Origin: [Haemophilus] felis
GTDB lineage: Bacteria > Pseudomonadota > Gammaproteobacteria > Enterobacterales > Pasteurellaceae
Reading direction: 5' to 3'
Assembly: GCA_002015125.1 (NCBI GenBank)
Contig: MUYB01000008.1
Coordinates: forward strand, 1-19,532
DNA: 19,532 nt
Shown here: positions 1 through 8,663 of the stretch, piece by piece
How the letters are laid out: each line of letters opens with the position of its first letter
Position numbering within the stretch: the stretch's first letter is position 1
The notes under the pieces: generated by a model
The model's input: the letters and a program-made list of their open reading frames with translations, nothing else
The model's database searches: none
Told to the model about the DNA's origin: nothing
Made by a program: the position numbers and the translations under genes

Positions 1-1
1 T

Positions 2-379
2 TTTGGGGTGTTGAAAAGGCAAGGGAAAGTGTTTACTGTGGTCGTCAATGATACGAAAACAACAACGCTAATGCCTGTTATAGCAAGGAAAATCAAGCCT
101 GACAGCTGGGTTTATACAGACACTTATCGTAGTTATGATACCCTTGATGTGAGCGAATTTCACCACGAACGAATTAACCATTCGGAACTGTTTGCAGTGA
201 AACAAAATCACATCAACGGCATTGAAAATTTTTGGAGTCAAGCGAAGCGAATTCTGCGAAAATACAACGGAATTAACCGAAAAAACTTTCCTTTATTCTT
301 AAAAGAATGTGAGTTTCGGTTTAACTTTGGGACACCAAAAGAACAATTTAAAACGTTGAGAAAATTGTGTGAAATTTAG
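2..379 (+). CDS. IS1016-type transposase, C-terminal part (5' end outside window)
   Basis: This is the C-terminal ~125 residues of an ISXO2/IS1595-family DDE transposase. The frame is open from base 2, so the ATG-like start inside the window is not the true start. Recognisable family blocks are the VYTDTYRSYD segment, which carries one of the acidic residues, followed by EFHHERINHS and the HINGIENFWSQAKR block with the third catalytic region. The stop codon at 377-379 lies within the terminal inverted repeat, as is common in IS1016 copies. I see no internal frameshift in the visible part, so the copy may be intact, but activity cannot be judged without the N-terminal half. Confidence 0.88.
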   Translation, partial: FGVLKRQGKVFTVVVNDTKTTTLMPVIARKIKPDSWVYTDTYRSYDTLDVSEFHHERINHSELFAVKQNHINGIENFWSQAKRILRKYNGINRKNFPLFLKECEFRFNFGTPKEQFKTLRKLCEI

Positions 380-399
380 GGTTAATCTACTTCAGCCCC
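374..399 (+). repeat. Right terminal inverted repeat of the IS1016-like element
   Basis: Read on the - strand the end begins GGGGCTGAAGTAGATTAACC, which matches the IS1016/IS1595-type terminus beginning GGGGCTG. It abuts and includes the transposase stop codon. The mate at the left end is outside the window. Confidence 0.8.
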
Positions 400-507
400 A
401 ATTATTACTTATATCAGCACGGTTATATTTCAGATGAGGATTTATTGCCCTTTTCTGACCATAAATATTTTTGTATTACCCTCAAAGAGCGAGCCAAAAC
501 CGAATAA
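400..507 (+). pseudogene. Probable 3' remnant of a gene cut by the IS1016-like element
   Basis: Directly after the IS end there is an open frame of 35 codons ending in TAA at 505-507, with no start codon of its own. The peptide begins NYYLYQHGYISDEDLLPFSD and ends in KERAKTE. Its mixed, protein-like composition and the start exactly at the IS border suggest the tail of a gene into which the element inserted. I do not recognise the family. It could also be a chance open frame, since 35 codons is short. Confidence 0.4.
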
Positions 508-511
508 ATTA

Positions 512-543
512 AAATTGTATTACAATGCAATACAATTTATAAT
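512..543 (+). promoter_or_regulatory. Promoter and palindromic operator of the toxin-antitoxin module
   Basis: A perfect -10 box TATAAT at 538-543 lies 17 bp after a weak -35 TTGTAT at 515-520. Overlapping them is a perfect 10-bp inverted repeat, AAATTGTATT at 512-521 and AATACAATTT at 529-538, with a 7-bp centre. An operator covering the -35 and spacer fits autorepression by a ribbon-helix-helix antitoxin, the usual arrangement in RelB/DinJ modules. The promoter drives dinJ-yafQ and probably guaA, for which no other promoter is seen. Confidence 0.75.
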
Positions 544-570
544 CGCATAAATTTTAACAAGGAGTAGGCT

Positions 571-840
571 ATGCTAAACAGTGCGGTGAATTTTAGAACA
601 CAAGAGAGCATTAAGGCTCAGGCTTTTGAAGTGATTAAAAGCTATGGTTTAACCCCAGCGCAAGTGTTAAATATGTTTCTAACACAAATTGCAAAAACGA
701 ATACCATTCCATTAAGTTTAGATTATCAACCTAATGCCAAAACCGTAAAAGCAATGGAAGATTCACTTGATGGCAAGCTATATAAAGCAGCGTCTTTAGA
801 GGATTTACATCAACAAATTTTAGCCGATTCAAATGAGTAA
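571..840 (+). CDS. dinJ: RelB/DinJ-family antitoxin
   Basis: This 89-residue protein is the antitoxin of a type II module. The N-terminal ~45 residues match the ribbon-helix-helix DNA-binding domain of RelB/DinJ: a short beta strand (AVNFRTQESIK), then a helix, the conserved GLTPAQVLNMFLTQIA segment and a following proline-rich IPLSL. The C-terminal half (about 50-89) would be the toxin-neutralising tail, with the PN..TV.A and D..G pattern seen in DinJ. A clear AAGGAG ribosome site at 559-564 sits 6 nt before the ATG. The 3' end overlaps the toxin gene by 8 nt, which supports translational coupling. Inferred role: binds and inhibits the downstream YafQ-type RNase and represses its own promoter through the palindrome at 512-538. 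The DinJ rather than RelB name rests mainly on the partner toxin. Confidence 0.85.
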   Translation: MLNSAVNFRTQESIKAQAFEVIKSYGLTPAQVLNMFLTQIAKTNTIPLSLDYQPNAKTVKAMEDSLDGKLYKAASLEDLHQQILADSNE

Positions 841-1114
841 TTCGCCTCGTGAGCTTTATTTTACTAAGGATTTTAAGCGTGATTTCAAAAAGCAAGCAGT
901 TTTAATTGGCACAAGCCCTGAATATATTGAGGTTATGCACTGTTTGCTCAATCGAAAAGAATTACCTGCAAAATATAGAGATCACGCCTTAACTGGTGAT
1001 TGGAGCCTGTTTAGAGATTGCCATATTAAAAATGATTTAGTTCTCATCTATCGCCTTATCGAGGATGAGTTACATCTTATTAGAATTAATTCACACTCAG
1101 AAATTTTTGGATAA
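833..1114 (+). CDS. yafQ: YafQ-family mRNA interferase toxin
   Basis: This 93-residue protein aligns along its length with E. coli YafQ (92 aa), a ribosome-dependent endoribonuclease of the RelE superfamily. The catalytic set described for YafQ is present with a one-residue offset: His51 (YRDH), His64 (DCH), Asp68, His88 (NSHSEIFG) and Phe92; Arg84 is also kept. The Trp next to the catalytic Asp in E. coli is Leu69 here. The gene starts 8 nt inside the antitoxin gene, so the two are almost certainly coupled. All active-site residues are intact, so I infer a functional toxin. The stop codon at 1112-1114 is followed after 4 nt by the guaA start codon, which is an unusual neighbour for an addiction module. 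Confidence 0.88.
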   Translation: MSNSPRELYFTKDFKRDFKKQAVLIGTSPEYIEVMHCLLNRKELPAKYRDHALTGDWSLFRDCHIKNDLVLIYRLIEDELHLIRINSHSEIFG

Positions 1115-1118
1115 ACCA

Positions 1119-2690
1119 ATGAAAAACATCCACAATCATAAAATTTTAATTTTGGACTTCGGTTCGCAATATACGCAACTTATCGCACGTCGTGTGCGTG
1201 AAATTGGGGTGTATTGTGAACTTTGGGCGTGGGACGTGACGGAAGATCAAATCCGTGAGTTCAATCCGACAGGGATTATTCTTTCGGGCGGCCCTGAAAG
1301 TACCACCGAAGAAAATAGCCCGCGTGCCCCTGAATATGTGTTTAACGCAGGCGTGCCAGTGCTTGGTATTTGCTACGGAATGCAAACAATGGCAATGCAG
1401 TTGGGCGGCTTAACGGAAACCTCCGATCACCGTGAATTTGGCTATGCGGGCGTGCAACTCACCGCAAGCGATGCGTTATTTGCAAAATTAAACGACGATC
1501 TCACCGCTAGCAATCCAAAACTCGACGTTTGGATGAGCCACGGCGATAAAGTTACTCAATTACCACCGCACTTTACCATCACTGGCGTAACGCCGACTTG
1601 CCCGATTGCGGCAATGTCAGACGAAAGCCGCCGTTTCTATGGCGTGCAATTCCACCCTGAAGTGACTCATACCAAGAGCGGTTTGGCATTGTTAAAAAAC
1701 TTCGTGGTGGGCATTTGTGGTTGCGAAACCAACTGGACGGCAGAAAACATCATTGAAGATGCGGTGGCTCGAATTAAAGCCCAAGTGGGCGATGACGAAG
1801 TGATTTTAGGCTTATCGGGCGGTGTGGATTCTTCAGTGACTGCATTGCTTTTACACCGTGCCATCGGCAAAAACTTGCACTGCGTATTCGTGGACAACGG
1901 TTTATTACGTTTAAACGAAGGCGATCAAGTAATGGAAATGTTCGGTGATAAATTCGGCTTGAACATCATTCGAGTGAATGCCGAAGATCGTTTCTTAGAC
2001 GCACTCAAAGGCATTGACGAGCCAGAAGCGAAACGCAAAACCATCGGTAAAGTATTCGTGGACGTATTCGATGATGAATCGAAAAAACTCACCTCAGTGA
2101 AATGGTTAGCACAAGGCACCATTTACCCAGATGTAATCGAATCCGCCGCCAGCAAAACGGGCAAAGCCCACGTGATCAAATCGCACCACAACGTTGGTGG
2201 TTTGCCTGACTATATGAAACTTGGCTTAGTGGAACCGTTACGTGAATTGTTCAAAGACGAAGTGCGTAAAATCGGTTTAGCCCTTGGCTTACCTGCGGAA
2301 ATGCTCAACCGCCACCCATTCCCAGGTCCTGGCTTAGGCGTGCGTGTGTTAGGCGAAATCAAAAAAGAGTACTGCGATTTACTGCGTAAAGCCGATGCGA
2401 TTTTCATCGAAGAACTCTACAACTCAGGTTGGTATGACAAAGTCAGCCAAGCCTTCGCAGTGTTTTTGCCTGTAAAATCCGTAGGCGTCATGGGCGATGG
2501 GCGTAAATACGACTGGGTCGTCAGCCTGCGTGCGGTGGAAACTATCGACTTTATGACCGCACATTGGGCACACTTGCCATACGACCTACTCGGCAAAATC
2601 TCCAACCGCATTATCAACGAAGTGAACGGCATTTCCCGCGTTGTTTATGATGTCAGCGGAAAACCACCTGCGACTATTGAGTGGGAATAA
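1119..2690 (+). CDS. guaA: GMP synthase (glutamine-hydrolysing)
   Basis: GuaA converts XMP to GMP with ATP and glutamine, the last step of GMP synthesis in the cytosol. The order is a class I glutamine amidotransferase domain (Cys85 in GICYGMQ, His179 and Glu181 in QFHPEV), an ATP-pyrophosphatase domain with the PP-loop SGGVDSS at 233-239, and the C-terminal dimerisation domain with [11 protein letters not shown]. Length is 523 residues, close to E. coli (525). The start at [10 protein letters not shown] is chosen because it matches the family start; the frame is open 18 codons further upstream, but that part lies within the toxin gene. I see no strong ribosome site (only GGA at 1109-1111), so translation is probably coupled to yafQ. 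guaB, the usual upstream partner, is absent. A strong terminator follows. Confidence 0.97.
   Translation: MKNIHNHKILILDFGSQYTQLIARRVREIGVYCELWAWDVTEDQIREFNPTGIILSGGPESTTEENSPRAPEYVFNAGVPVLGICYGMQTMAMQLGGLTETSDHREFGYAGVQLTASDALFAKLNDDLTASNPKLDVWMSHGDKVTQLPPHFTITGVTPTCPIAAMSDESRRFYGVQFHPEVTHTKSGLALLKNFVVGICGCETNWTAENIIEDAVARIKAQVGDDEVILGLSGGVDSSVTALLLHRAIGKNLHCVFVDNGLLRLNEGDQVMEMFGDKFGLNIIRVNAEDRFLDALKGIDEPEAKRKTIGKVFVDVFDDESKKLTSVKWLAQGTIYPDVIESAASKTGKAHVIKSHHNVGGLPDYMKLGLVEPLRELFKDEVRKIGLALGLPAEMLNRHPFPGPGLGVRVLGEIKKEYCDLLRKADAIFIEELYNSGWYDKVSQAFAVFLPVKSVGVMGDGRKYDWVVSLRAVETIDFMTAHWAHLPYDLLGKISNRIINEVNGISRVVYDVSGKPPATIEWE
1565..1573 (-). other. DNA uptake signal core, Hin type
   Basis: AAGTGCGGT on the - strand, a perfect match to the nine-base Haemophilus influenzae-type uptake signal, within guaA. 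By eye it is the only perfect copy of this core in the window. Confidence 0.6.
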
Positions 2691-2707
2691 GCCAATAAAT
2701 ACGATAC

Positions 2708-2738
2708 AAAGGTTTCTGTAAATGCAGAAACCTTTTTT
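2708..2738 (+). terminator. Rho-independent terminator after guaA
   Basis: An 11-bp perfect stem (AAAGGTTTCTG at 2708-2718 with CAGAAACCTTT at 2725-2735) around a 6-nt loop runs into a T tract. It lies 17 nt after the guaA stop codon. The reverse strand also begins with a T run, but no convergent gene ends here. Confidence 0.9.
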
Positions 2739-2860
2739 GTAAATACAAAAACATTTATCTCCCACAAACTTAGCTTATTGTTAACTCCGGGTTTTCCATT
2801 TTCTTTTTTAGCTTAACACCGCTAAAATAACGCCTTTTTATGTTAAGTAGAGAACAAAGT
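2739..2860 (+). other. guaA-rapA spacer with probable rapA promoter
   Basis: This AT-rich spacer follows the guaA terminator, so rapA must have its own promoter. The best -10 candidate is TAAAAT at 2823-2828, 33 nt before the rapA ATG, with no good -35 at 17 bp (TTTCTT at 2800-2805). No protein-coding signal or larger structure was seen. Confidence 0.35.
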
Positions 2861-5764
2861 ATGTCATTTGCGGTAGGACAACGCTGTATCAGTGAAAGTG
2901 AAAATAATCTTGGCTTGGGAATTATTGTTGAATTAACCCATCGTAGCGTCACCATTTTATTTCCAGCGGCGGAAGAACAACGAATTTATGCCTTAGATTC
3001 AGCGCCACTCACGCGCGTGTTATTTCAGGTGAACGATGAAATTACCCATCAACAAGGTTGGAAAGGGCGCGTGTTAGAAGTGCTGGAAAATCAAGGGCTT
3101 GCCTTATATTTAGTGCAACGCTTGGATAGCAACGAAGAAATCACGATCAAAGAAATGGATTTGGCACACCAAATGACGTTCAGCAAACCACAGGATCGTC
3201 TGTTCAATGCCCAAATCGACCGTAATGAACATTTTGTGCTGCGCTATCAAACATTGAAGCACCAACAAGCGCAATTCCTTTCCCATTTGCGCGGGCTGCG
3301 TGGCATTCGCGCGAGCTTAATTCCACATCAGTTACACATTGCCAAAGAAGTGGGGCAACGTAACGCGCCTCGTGTGTTGTTGGCGGATGAAGTGGGGCTG
3401 GGTAAAACCATTGAAGCTGGTATGATTTTGCAACAACAGCTGTTTGCCGAAAAAGTGGAACGTGCGCTCATCATTGTGCCTGAAACCTTGCAGCATCAAT
3501 GGTTAGTGGAAATGCTACGCCGTTTTAATCTGCATTTTTCGTTGTTTGATGAAGAACGTTGTGGCGATTTTGAGGATCCTACTTCAGCTCAACAGGTGAA
3601 CCCTTTTAGCACGGAATCTCGCATTATTTGCGCATTGGACTGGTTATGCGCACAACCACAACGAGTAGAGCAACTGCTTGAGGCAGAATTTGATATGCTT
3701 ATCGTCGATGAAGCCCACCACCTAGCTTGGTCGGAACAACAATCCAGCCAAGAATATGAACTTATTGCGCAGTTGGCAGAAAATATTCCTGCGGTGTTAT
3801 TGCTCACGGCGACGCCAGAGCAGCTGGGGCAAGAAAGTCATTTCGCCCGTTTGCGTTTATTAGATCCTAATCGTTTTTATAATTATGCGGATTTTGTGGC
3901 AGAGCAACAGCAATATCAACCTGTCGCAGATGCGGTACAAAGCTTATTAGCGGAGAAAAAACTGACGGATACAGAAAAAAATCACATTGCAGATTTGCTC
4001 TCAGAGCAAGATGTAGAACCAGTTTTTAAAGTTTTAGATGCTCAATCTGAAGCAGAACAAAAACACTTAGCGCGCCAAGAATTAATCAATAATCTCATCG
4101 ACCGCCACGGTACTAGCCGAGTGTTATTCCGCAATACTCGTCAAGGGGTGAAAGGCTTCCCTAAACGGACCTATCAACAAATCACCCTTGAAGCGCCGAA
4201 GCAATATGAGAATGCAATTAATGTATTAAAAAAACTGGGCGAGATTTCACATAAAGATCTGTTCTATCCTGAACAATTATTTCAACAACTTAATCCTGAA
4301 GTGAAATGGTGGGAATTTGATCCTCGTCTCGAATGGTTGATTACCTTCTTAAAAAATCACCGCGAAGAAAAAATCCTAGTGATTTGCCGTCAAGCCAATA
4401 CCGCCATTCAGTTAGAACAAGCCTTACGCGAAAAAGCGGCCATTCGCGCCACGGTTTTCCACGAAAAAATGAGCATCGTAGAGCGAGATCGTGCTGCCGC
4501 TTATTTTGCTCAACAAGAAGAAGGCGCACAGGTATTACTCAGTTCGAGTATTGGCTCGGAAGGGCGGAATTTTCAATTCGCCTGTCATTTAGTGTTGTTC
4601 AACTTACCTGATAATCCTGATTTGTTGGAACAATGTATCGGGCGTTTAGATCGCATCGGACAAACACGAGATATTCAAATTCATGTGCCTTGCTTTGCTC
4701 ATAGCGCGCAAATGGTGCTAGCACGTTGGTATCAAGAAGGATTAAATGCTTTTGAAGAAACTTGTCCGATGGGAATGCGTTTATTTGAACATAACCAAGA
4801 GAGGCTACAACAGTTTTTACAGCAACCTTCCAATCTAACAGAATTTGATGTTTTTGTGGCTGACACTCGTAAGCAACAAATGGCGTTAAAACAAATCTTA
4901 GAAAAAGGGCGCGACCGCCTATTAGAACTCAATTCTAACGGCGGTGAAAACGCGCAACAATTAGCCAAAGCAATTATGCAACAGGACGGTTCAAATGAAT
5001 TAATCACTTTCAGTTTGAACTTGTTTGATATTATCGGCGTTGAACAAGAAGATTTAGGTGAAAAATCCATTGTGATTAGCCCAACTGGCACGATGCTCGT
5101 ACCTGATTTCCCTGGTTTAAAAGAGGAAGGCATTACCGTTACCTTTGATCGTCAGATTGCTCTTGTCAGAGAAGATGTGGAATTTTTAAGTTGGGATCAC
5201 CCAATGATCCGCCACGGCATTGATTTAATCACCTCAGGCGACATCGGAAAATGCGCGGTCAGTTTATTAATGAACAAAAGTATTCCTGCAGGTACGTTAT
5301 TATTAGAACTGATTTATGTGGTTGAGGCACAAGCACCAAAAGGCTTACAACTTACCCGCTTCCTACCGCCGACGCCTATTCGCTTATTATTAGACGTTAA
5401 AGGCAATAACTTAGCAGAAAAAGTTTCTTTTAATGGATTGCAAAAACAGCTCAAACCAATGGGTAAAAATATGGCCAATAAAGTGGTGAAAATGGTTCGT
5501 AACCAAATCAACCATTTGGTGAAATTAAGTGAGCAAAAAGTAATTGCACCAGCGGAGCAAATTATCCACAATGCACAGCAACTGGCTGACCAAACCCTGA
5601 GCGCGGAATTAAATCGTTTAACGGCGTTACAAGCGGTTAATAAAAATATCCGTCAAGATGAAATCTTAGCCTTAGAGCAAATTAAACAGCGTTCTCTTTC
5701 CCAATTACAACAAGCCACTTGGCGCTTAGATAGTTTACGGGTGATTATTAGTCATCAAGACTAA
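2861..5764 (+). CDS. rapA: RNA polymerase-associated ATPase RapA (HepA), SWI2/SNF2 type
   Basis: RapA binds core RNA polymerase and uses ATP to recycle polymerase stalled on DNA or RNA. The 967 residues are near the E. coli length (968) and similar along the whole chain. Visible parts: N-terminal Tudor-like domains starting [10 protein letters not shown], the Walker A box GLGKT (Gly181, Lys182, Thr183), the DEAH box at 283-286, the second helicase lobe with [13 protein letters not shown], motif [10 protein letters not shown] near 594-601, and a RapA-specific C-terminal region. The chosen start MSFAVGQRC matches the family; an ATG seven codons upstream is less likely. Residue 592, just before motif VI, is Cys where E. 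coli RapA has Arg; this may be a lineage feature. The gene leads a run with yigA, xerC and yigB, 32 nt before yigA. Confidence 0.96.
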   Translation: MSFAVGQRCISESENNLGLGIIVELTHRSVTILFPAAEEQRIYALDSAPLTRVLFQVNDEITHQQGWKGRVLEVLENQGLALYLVQRLDSNEEITIKEMDLAHQMTFSKPQDRLFNAQIDRNEHFVLRYQTLKHQQAQFLSHLRGLRGIRASLIPHQLHIAKEVGQRNAPRVLLADEVGLGKTIEAGMILQQQLFAEKVERALIIVPETLQHQWLVEMLRRFNLHFSLFDEERCGDFEDPTSAQQVNPFSTESRIICALDWLCAQPQRVEQLLEAEFDMLIVDEAHHLAWSEQQSSQEYELIAQLAENIPAVLLLTATPEQLGQESHFARLRLLDPNRFYNYADFVAEQQQYQPVADAVQSLLAEKKLTDTEKNHIADLLSEQDVEPVFKVLDAQSEAEQKHLARQELINNLIDRHGTSRVLFRNTRQGVKGFPKRTYQQITLEAPKQYENAINVLKKLGEISHKDLFYPEQLFQQLNPEVKWWEFDPRLEWLITFLKNHREEKILVICRQANTAIQLEQALREKAAIRATVFHEKMSIVERDRAAAYFAQQEEGAQVLLSSSIGSEGRNFQFACHLVLFNLPDNPDLLEQCIGRLDRIGQTRDIQIHVPCFAHSAQMVLARWYQEGLNAFEETCPMGMRLFEHNQERLQQFLQQPSNLTEFDVFVADTRKQQMALKQILEKGRDRLLELNSNGGENAQQLAKAIMQQDGSNELITFSLNLFDIIGVEQEDLGEKSIVISPTGTMLVPDFPGLKEEGITVTFDRQIALVREDVEFLSWDHPMIRHGIDLITSGDIGKCAVSLLMNKSIPAGTLLLELIYVVEAQAPKGLQLTRFLPPTPIRLLLDVKGNNLAEKVSFNGLQKQLKPMGKNMANKVVKMVRNQINHLVKLSEQKVIAPAEQIIHNAQQLADQTLSAELNRLTALQAVNKNIRQDEILALEQIKQRSLSQLQQATWRLDSLRVIISHQD
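5629..5637 (+). other. DNA uptake signal core, Apl type
   Basis: ACAAGCGGT, a perfect match to the Actinobacillus pleuropneumoniae-type uptake core, inside rapA. It is the only perfect copy of this type that I found by eye. A single occurrence may be chance. Confidence 0.4.
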
Positions 5765-5796
5765 ACTTCTCTGAAAGGAAGATAAGGAAGCATATT

Positions 5797-6498
5797 ATGC
5801 AAGAACTTAGCGCAGAACAAGTTATCCGCTATTTACAGCGCAATCCCGATTTATTGCTTGAATATCCTGAAACTTTGGATTTTCTGAACCTATATTCTGC
5901 ACAGAAAAACACCTTATCGCTGGTGGAATTGCAATTAGAACGTCAACGCCAGCGTATTAAGGCGTTAGAGGCTGAGTTAGAGAAGTTTACTCAGCTTGCT
6001 GTTCAAAATAGTGATATTTTCTTAGGCTTGCTACCGTTGCAACAACAGTTATCCCAAGCCAGTAATTTTTCCGAAGGCGTGCAGAAATTAGATCAATGGA
6101 TCCAACGTTTTGAGGTGAAACAAGCTAAAATTTTGTTGTTTAATGATACTTGGGAAAAATGCGCAAGTTTGCAAGATGAGATTTGGCTCGACCGCAAGGC
6201 TTTTGATATTGTTCGCTTAGAGCGTTTTGGGTTGAGCCGTTTTTATCTTGGGGAACTGACGCACAAAGAAAAAACCATGCTCTTTTTGCCCGAAGAATTT
6301 CCCATTGGCTCGGTGGCTTGTTGTCTACTAGGCGCGAAAAATTCTCAACAAACACTCTCTCAACCGAACGCCTTATTACTCTTTTCTGCCCATGAAGCAA
6401 ACCATTTCCATAATGGTCAAGACACCAAATTTCTCAAACATTTAGTAGATATAATAGAACTTCATTTAAACCGTTGGATTGATCACCTAAAAAAATAA
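5797..6498 (+). CDS. yigA: DUF484 family protein YigA
   Basis: A cytosolic protein of 233 residues matching the DUF484/YigA family (235 aa in E. coli). It has the typical opening SAEQVIRYLQRNPDLLLEYP, a coiled-coil-like helix at about 43-68 (SLVELQLERQRQRIKALEAEL), and then a GAF-like fold region up to the C terminus. No biochemical function is established for the family, and I infer none. It stands directly before xerC with a 12-nt gap; in E. coli the order is dapF-yigA-xerC-yigB, so the link to xerC is conserved although dapF is absent here. Two purine-rich ribosome-site candidates (AAGGAAG and TAAGGAAG) precede the ATG. No membrane segment or signal peptide is visible. Confidence 0.9.
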   Translation: MQELSAEQVIRYLQRNPDLLLEYPETLDFLNLYSAQKNTLSLVELQLERQRQRIKALEAELEKFTQLAVQNSDIFLGLLPLQQQLSQASNFSEGVQKLDQWIQRFEVKQAKILLFNDTWEKCASLQDEIWLDRKAFDIVRLERFGLSRFYLGELTHKEKTMLFLPEEFPIGSVACCLLGAKNSQQTLSQPNALLLFSAHEANHFHNGQDTKFLKHLVDIIELHLNRWIDHLKK

Positions 6499-6510
6499 CG
6501 GACAGCAAAA

Positions 6511-7398
6511 ATGCAACAGCTCCTAGATAAATATTGGAATTATTTACGCATTGAGCGCCAAGTTAGCGCACATACGCTTAATAACTACCAGCGTCAGCTC
6601 AACCATTGCGTTGAAATTCTCCGCAAAAACGGCATTACACAATGGCCGGCGGTAACGCCGAGTGTCGTGCGTTTCCTTCTTGCCCAAAGTCATAAAGAAG
6701 GCTTAAAAGAAAAAAGCCTGGCGCTACGACTATCGGCGCTACGAGGCTTTTTTAACTACCTAGTGCAACAACAAGAATTAAAGGTCAACCCAGCCACTGG
6801 AATTTCTGCGCCCAAACAAGGCAATCATTTACCCAAAAATATTGATGCGGAACAAATACAAAAGTTGCTCACCAATGACAGCAAAGACCCCATAGATATT
6901 CGTGATAAAGCGATGTTGGAACTGCTATACAGCTCAGGTTTGCGCTTATCGGAATTACAAGGACTTAATTTAAACAGCATTAATCTACGATCGCGCGAGG
7001 TGAAAGTATTGGGTAAAGGTAACAAAGAACGCATTGTGCCCTTTGGTCGTTATGCCTCTCACGCCATTCAACAATGGTTAAAAGTACGCTTGCTGTTCAA
7101 TCCTAAAGATGATGCCCTGTTCGTCAGTCAACTTGGTAATCGCATCACCCACCGCGCCATTCAAAAACGCTTAGAAATTTGGGGCATTAAACAGGGTTTA
7201 AATAGCCATTTAAACCCACATAAATTACGTCATTCTTTCGCCACTCATATGCTAGAAGCAAGTTCTGATTTACGGGTTGTACAAGAATTATTAGGGCATA
7301 GCAATCTTTCTACCACGCAAATTTATACGCACTTAAATTTCCAACATTTAGCTGAAGTTTATGATTCCGCACACCCTAGAGCAAAAAGGAAAAAATAG
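6511..7398 (+). CDS. xerC: Site-specific tyrosine recombinase XerC
   Basis: XerC acts with XerD at dif to resolve chromosome dimers at cell division. The 295-residue protein has an N-terminal SAM-like core-binding domain (about 1-90) and a C-terminal catalytic domain. All catalytic residues are visible: Arg145 (SSGLRLSEL), Lys169 (LGKGNKER), His237 and Arg240 ([11 protein letters not shown]), His263 ([11 protein letters not shown]) and the nucleophile Tyr272 (IYTH). These are three lower than in E. coli XerC, in line with a slightly shorter N terminus. The yigA-xerC-yigB context argues for XerC rather than XerD or a mobile integrase. The yigB start lies 7 nt after its stop, so the genes are probably co-transcribed. 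I saw no dif site in the window. Confidence 0.96.
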   Translation: MQQLLDKYWNYLRIERQVSAHTLNNYQRQLNHCVEILRKNGITQWPAVTPSVVRFLLAQSHKEGLKEKSLALRLSALRGFFNYLVQQQELKVNPATGISAPKQGNHLPKNIDAEQIQKLLTNDSKDPIDIRDKAMLELLYSSGLRLSELQGLNLNSINLRSREVKVLGKGNKERIVPFGRYASHAIQQWLKVRLLFNPKDDALFVSQLGNRITHRAIQKRLEIWGIKQGLNSHLNPHKLRHSFATHMLEASSDLRVVQELLGHSNLSTTQIYTHLNFQHLAEVYDSAHPRAKRKK

Positions 7399-7405
7399 GA
7401 AAAAA

Positions 7406-8119
7406 ATGAAGTTCTATCGCAATCTACAACCATTCAAAGTTATTAGTTTTGATCTTGATGACACCCTTTACGATAACAGTATGGTTATCGCCTTAGCAGA
7501 ACAAAAATTTCTCACTAAACTACAACAAGAAAGCCAGCTGACGGAATTGGACTCAACCCAATGGCGTTATTGGAAAAGCAAAGTAATGCAGCAAGATCCA
7601 ATTTTGTGTGAAGATGTAATTGCTTGGCGTATCACCGCTACCAGGATACTTCTTCAGCATCACCATAAAAAACCGCAAGAGATTCAACGCATTATTCAAA
7701 GCAGTATGGCGGAATTTATCGAATGGCGTCATAAAATATCCATACCTACGCAAACTTTCGAGGTGCTTAATAAATTAACCCAACGCTATCCGTTGATCGC
7801 AATCACTAATGGCAATGTGGATCCTAAACTTATCGGGCTTGATTACTTTAAATTGGTATTAAGAGGCGGTGAGCACGGTAGAGCAAAACCTCATTCACAA
7901 CTGTTTCATCAAACCGCACAACATTTCCAAATCTCGCCACAAAATATTCTCCATATTGGCGATCACTTGGTTTCAGATGTTCAAGGTGCGATTCAAGCTG
8001 GTTGTCAGGCGATATGGATCAATGTAACGAAACAACATATCAATCAATGTTCAGAAACCACATTGCTACCGACGCTAGAAATAGCAAAATTAGATGAATT
8101 ATTGAAATTCATAAACTAA
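7406..8119 (+). CDS. yigB: HAD-family phosphatase YigB
   Basis: A haloacid dehalogenase-type hydrolase of 237 residues. Motif I is DLDDTLYDN with nucleophile Asp16 and general acid/base Asp18; motif II is ITNGN; the motif III Lys is in GRAKPHSQLF; motif IV is HIGDHLVSDV. The MKFYRNLQ opening and the position after xerC match E. coli YigB, described as a phosphatase of the riboflavin intermediate 5-amino-6-(5-phosphoribitylamino)uracil. The substrate here is by homology only. The frame extends 15 codons into xerC, but the ATG at 7406 has a TAGGA ribosome site at 7396-7400 and fits the family start. The gene ends at a shared hairpin facing yajQ. Confidence 0.92.
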   Translation: MKFYRNLQPFKVISFDLDDTLYDNSMVIALAEQKFLTKLQQESQLTELDSTQWRYWKSKVMQQDPILCEDVIAWRITATRILLQHHHKKPQEIQRIIQSSMAEFIEWRHKISIPTQTFEVLNKLTQRYPLIAITNGNVDPKLIGLDYFKLVLRGGEHGRAKPHSQLFHQTAQHFQISPQNILHIGDHLVSDVQGAIQAGCQAIWINVTKQHINQCSETTLLPTLEIAKLDELLKFIN

Positions 8120-8123
8120 GAAA

Positions 8124-8159
8124 AAAGGTTCAGTTTAATCTCTTAATAACTGAACCTTT
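8124..8159. terminator. Bidirectional terminator between yigB and yajQ
   Basis: A perfect 12-bp stem (AAAGGTTCAGTT at 8124-8135 with AACTGAACCTTT at 8148-8159) around a 12-nt loop sits between convergent genes. On the - strand the stem is followed by a T run (six T, then CTT), a strong signal for serB-yajQ. On the + strand the tail is shorter and AT-rich, so termination of the rapA run is probably weaker. Confidence 0.88.
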
Positions 8160-8169
8160 ATAAATGGAA

Positions 8170-8661
8170 TTAATCTCTAAAGTTATTAAATTGGAAAGGT
8201 TGACCTAACTCAGCGCCTTTCACCAATTGAATTGTCGCTTGTAGATCATCACGAGATTTTCCTGTAACACGAATTTGATCACCTTGAATTTGCGTTTGCA
8301 CTTTTAATTTGGCATCTTTAATTAATTTGGTAATTTTTTTCGCCATATCAGATTCAATCCCTTGCTTTAACTTAATTTCTTTACTAAAAGTTTTACCGCT
8401 ATGTTCATATTCTGTTGGAATATCAAGAGAATGAGTTTCTATACCTCGCTTAATACAAGCATTACGGAAAATATCGACTAATTGTTCTACTTGGAAATCT
8501 GATTCGCTCGAAACTTTAACAGTTTCATTTTTTTCGTTTAGTTCGATGCTAGCTTGTACATTGCGAAAATCCCAACGGTTAGTTAATTCACGGTTAGCAT
8601 TTTCTACTGCATTACGCACTTCATGTAAGGTAATTTCAGATACGATGTCAAAAGATGGCAT
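8170..8661 (-). CDS. yajQ: YajQ family nucleotide-binding protein (DUF520)
   Basis: A 163-residue cytosolic protein of exactly the E. coli YajQ length, with the family opening [10 protein letters not shown] and close FQFNNFRD. The family has two ferredoxin-like alpha/beta domains; the visible blocks are NRWDFR near 28-33, [10 protein letters not shown], and the C-terminal [12 protein letters not shown]. Members bind nucleic acids or nucleotides, and a Xanthomonas homologue (XC_3703) binds cyclic di-GMP; the role in this organism is unknown. A clear AAGGAG ribosome site precedes the ATG and lies in the last codons of serB, whose stop is only 2 nt away, so the two genes form an operon. Confidence 0.95.
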   Translation of the reverse strand: MPSFDIVSEITLHEVRNAVENANRELTNRWDFRNVQASIELNEKNETVKVSSESDFQVEQLVDIFRNACIKRGIETHSLDIPTEYEHSGKTFSKEIKLKQGIESDMAKKITKLIKDAKLKVQTQIQGDQIRVTGKSRDDLQATIQLVKGAELGQPFQFNNFRD

Positions 8662-8663
8662 TT

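Larger units (their letters stand above)
1..399 (+). mobile_element. Right part of an IS1016-like (IS1595 family) element
   Basis: The window opens inside the transposase gene and the element ends at about 399 with a terminal inverted repeat that overlaps the transposase stop codon. Only the right half is visible, so the left inverted repeat and the target duplication cannot be checked; the first eight bases outside the element are ATTATTAC if the end is at 400. IS1016 is best known for flanking capsule loci in Haemophilus influenzae, but nothing capsular is seen here. Confidence 0.85.

Noticed and set aside
1065..1118. 18-codon N-terminal extension of guaA
   Set aside because: It lies inside the toxin gene in another frame; the family start [10 protein letters not shown] begins at 1119.
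4732..5133. 133-codon open frame on the - strand inside rapA
   Set aside because: It lies antisense to well-conserved RapA codons, is Cys- and Ser-rich as expected from a shadow frame, and resembles no known protein.
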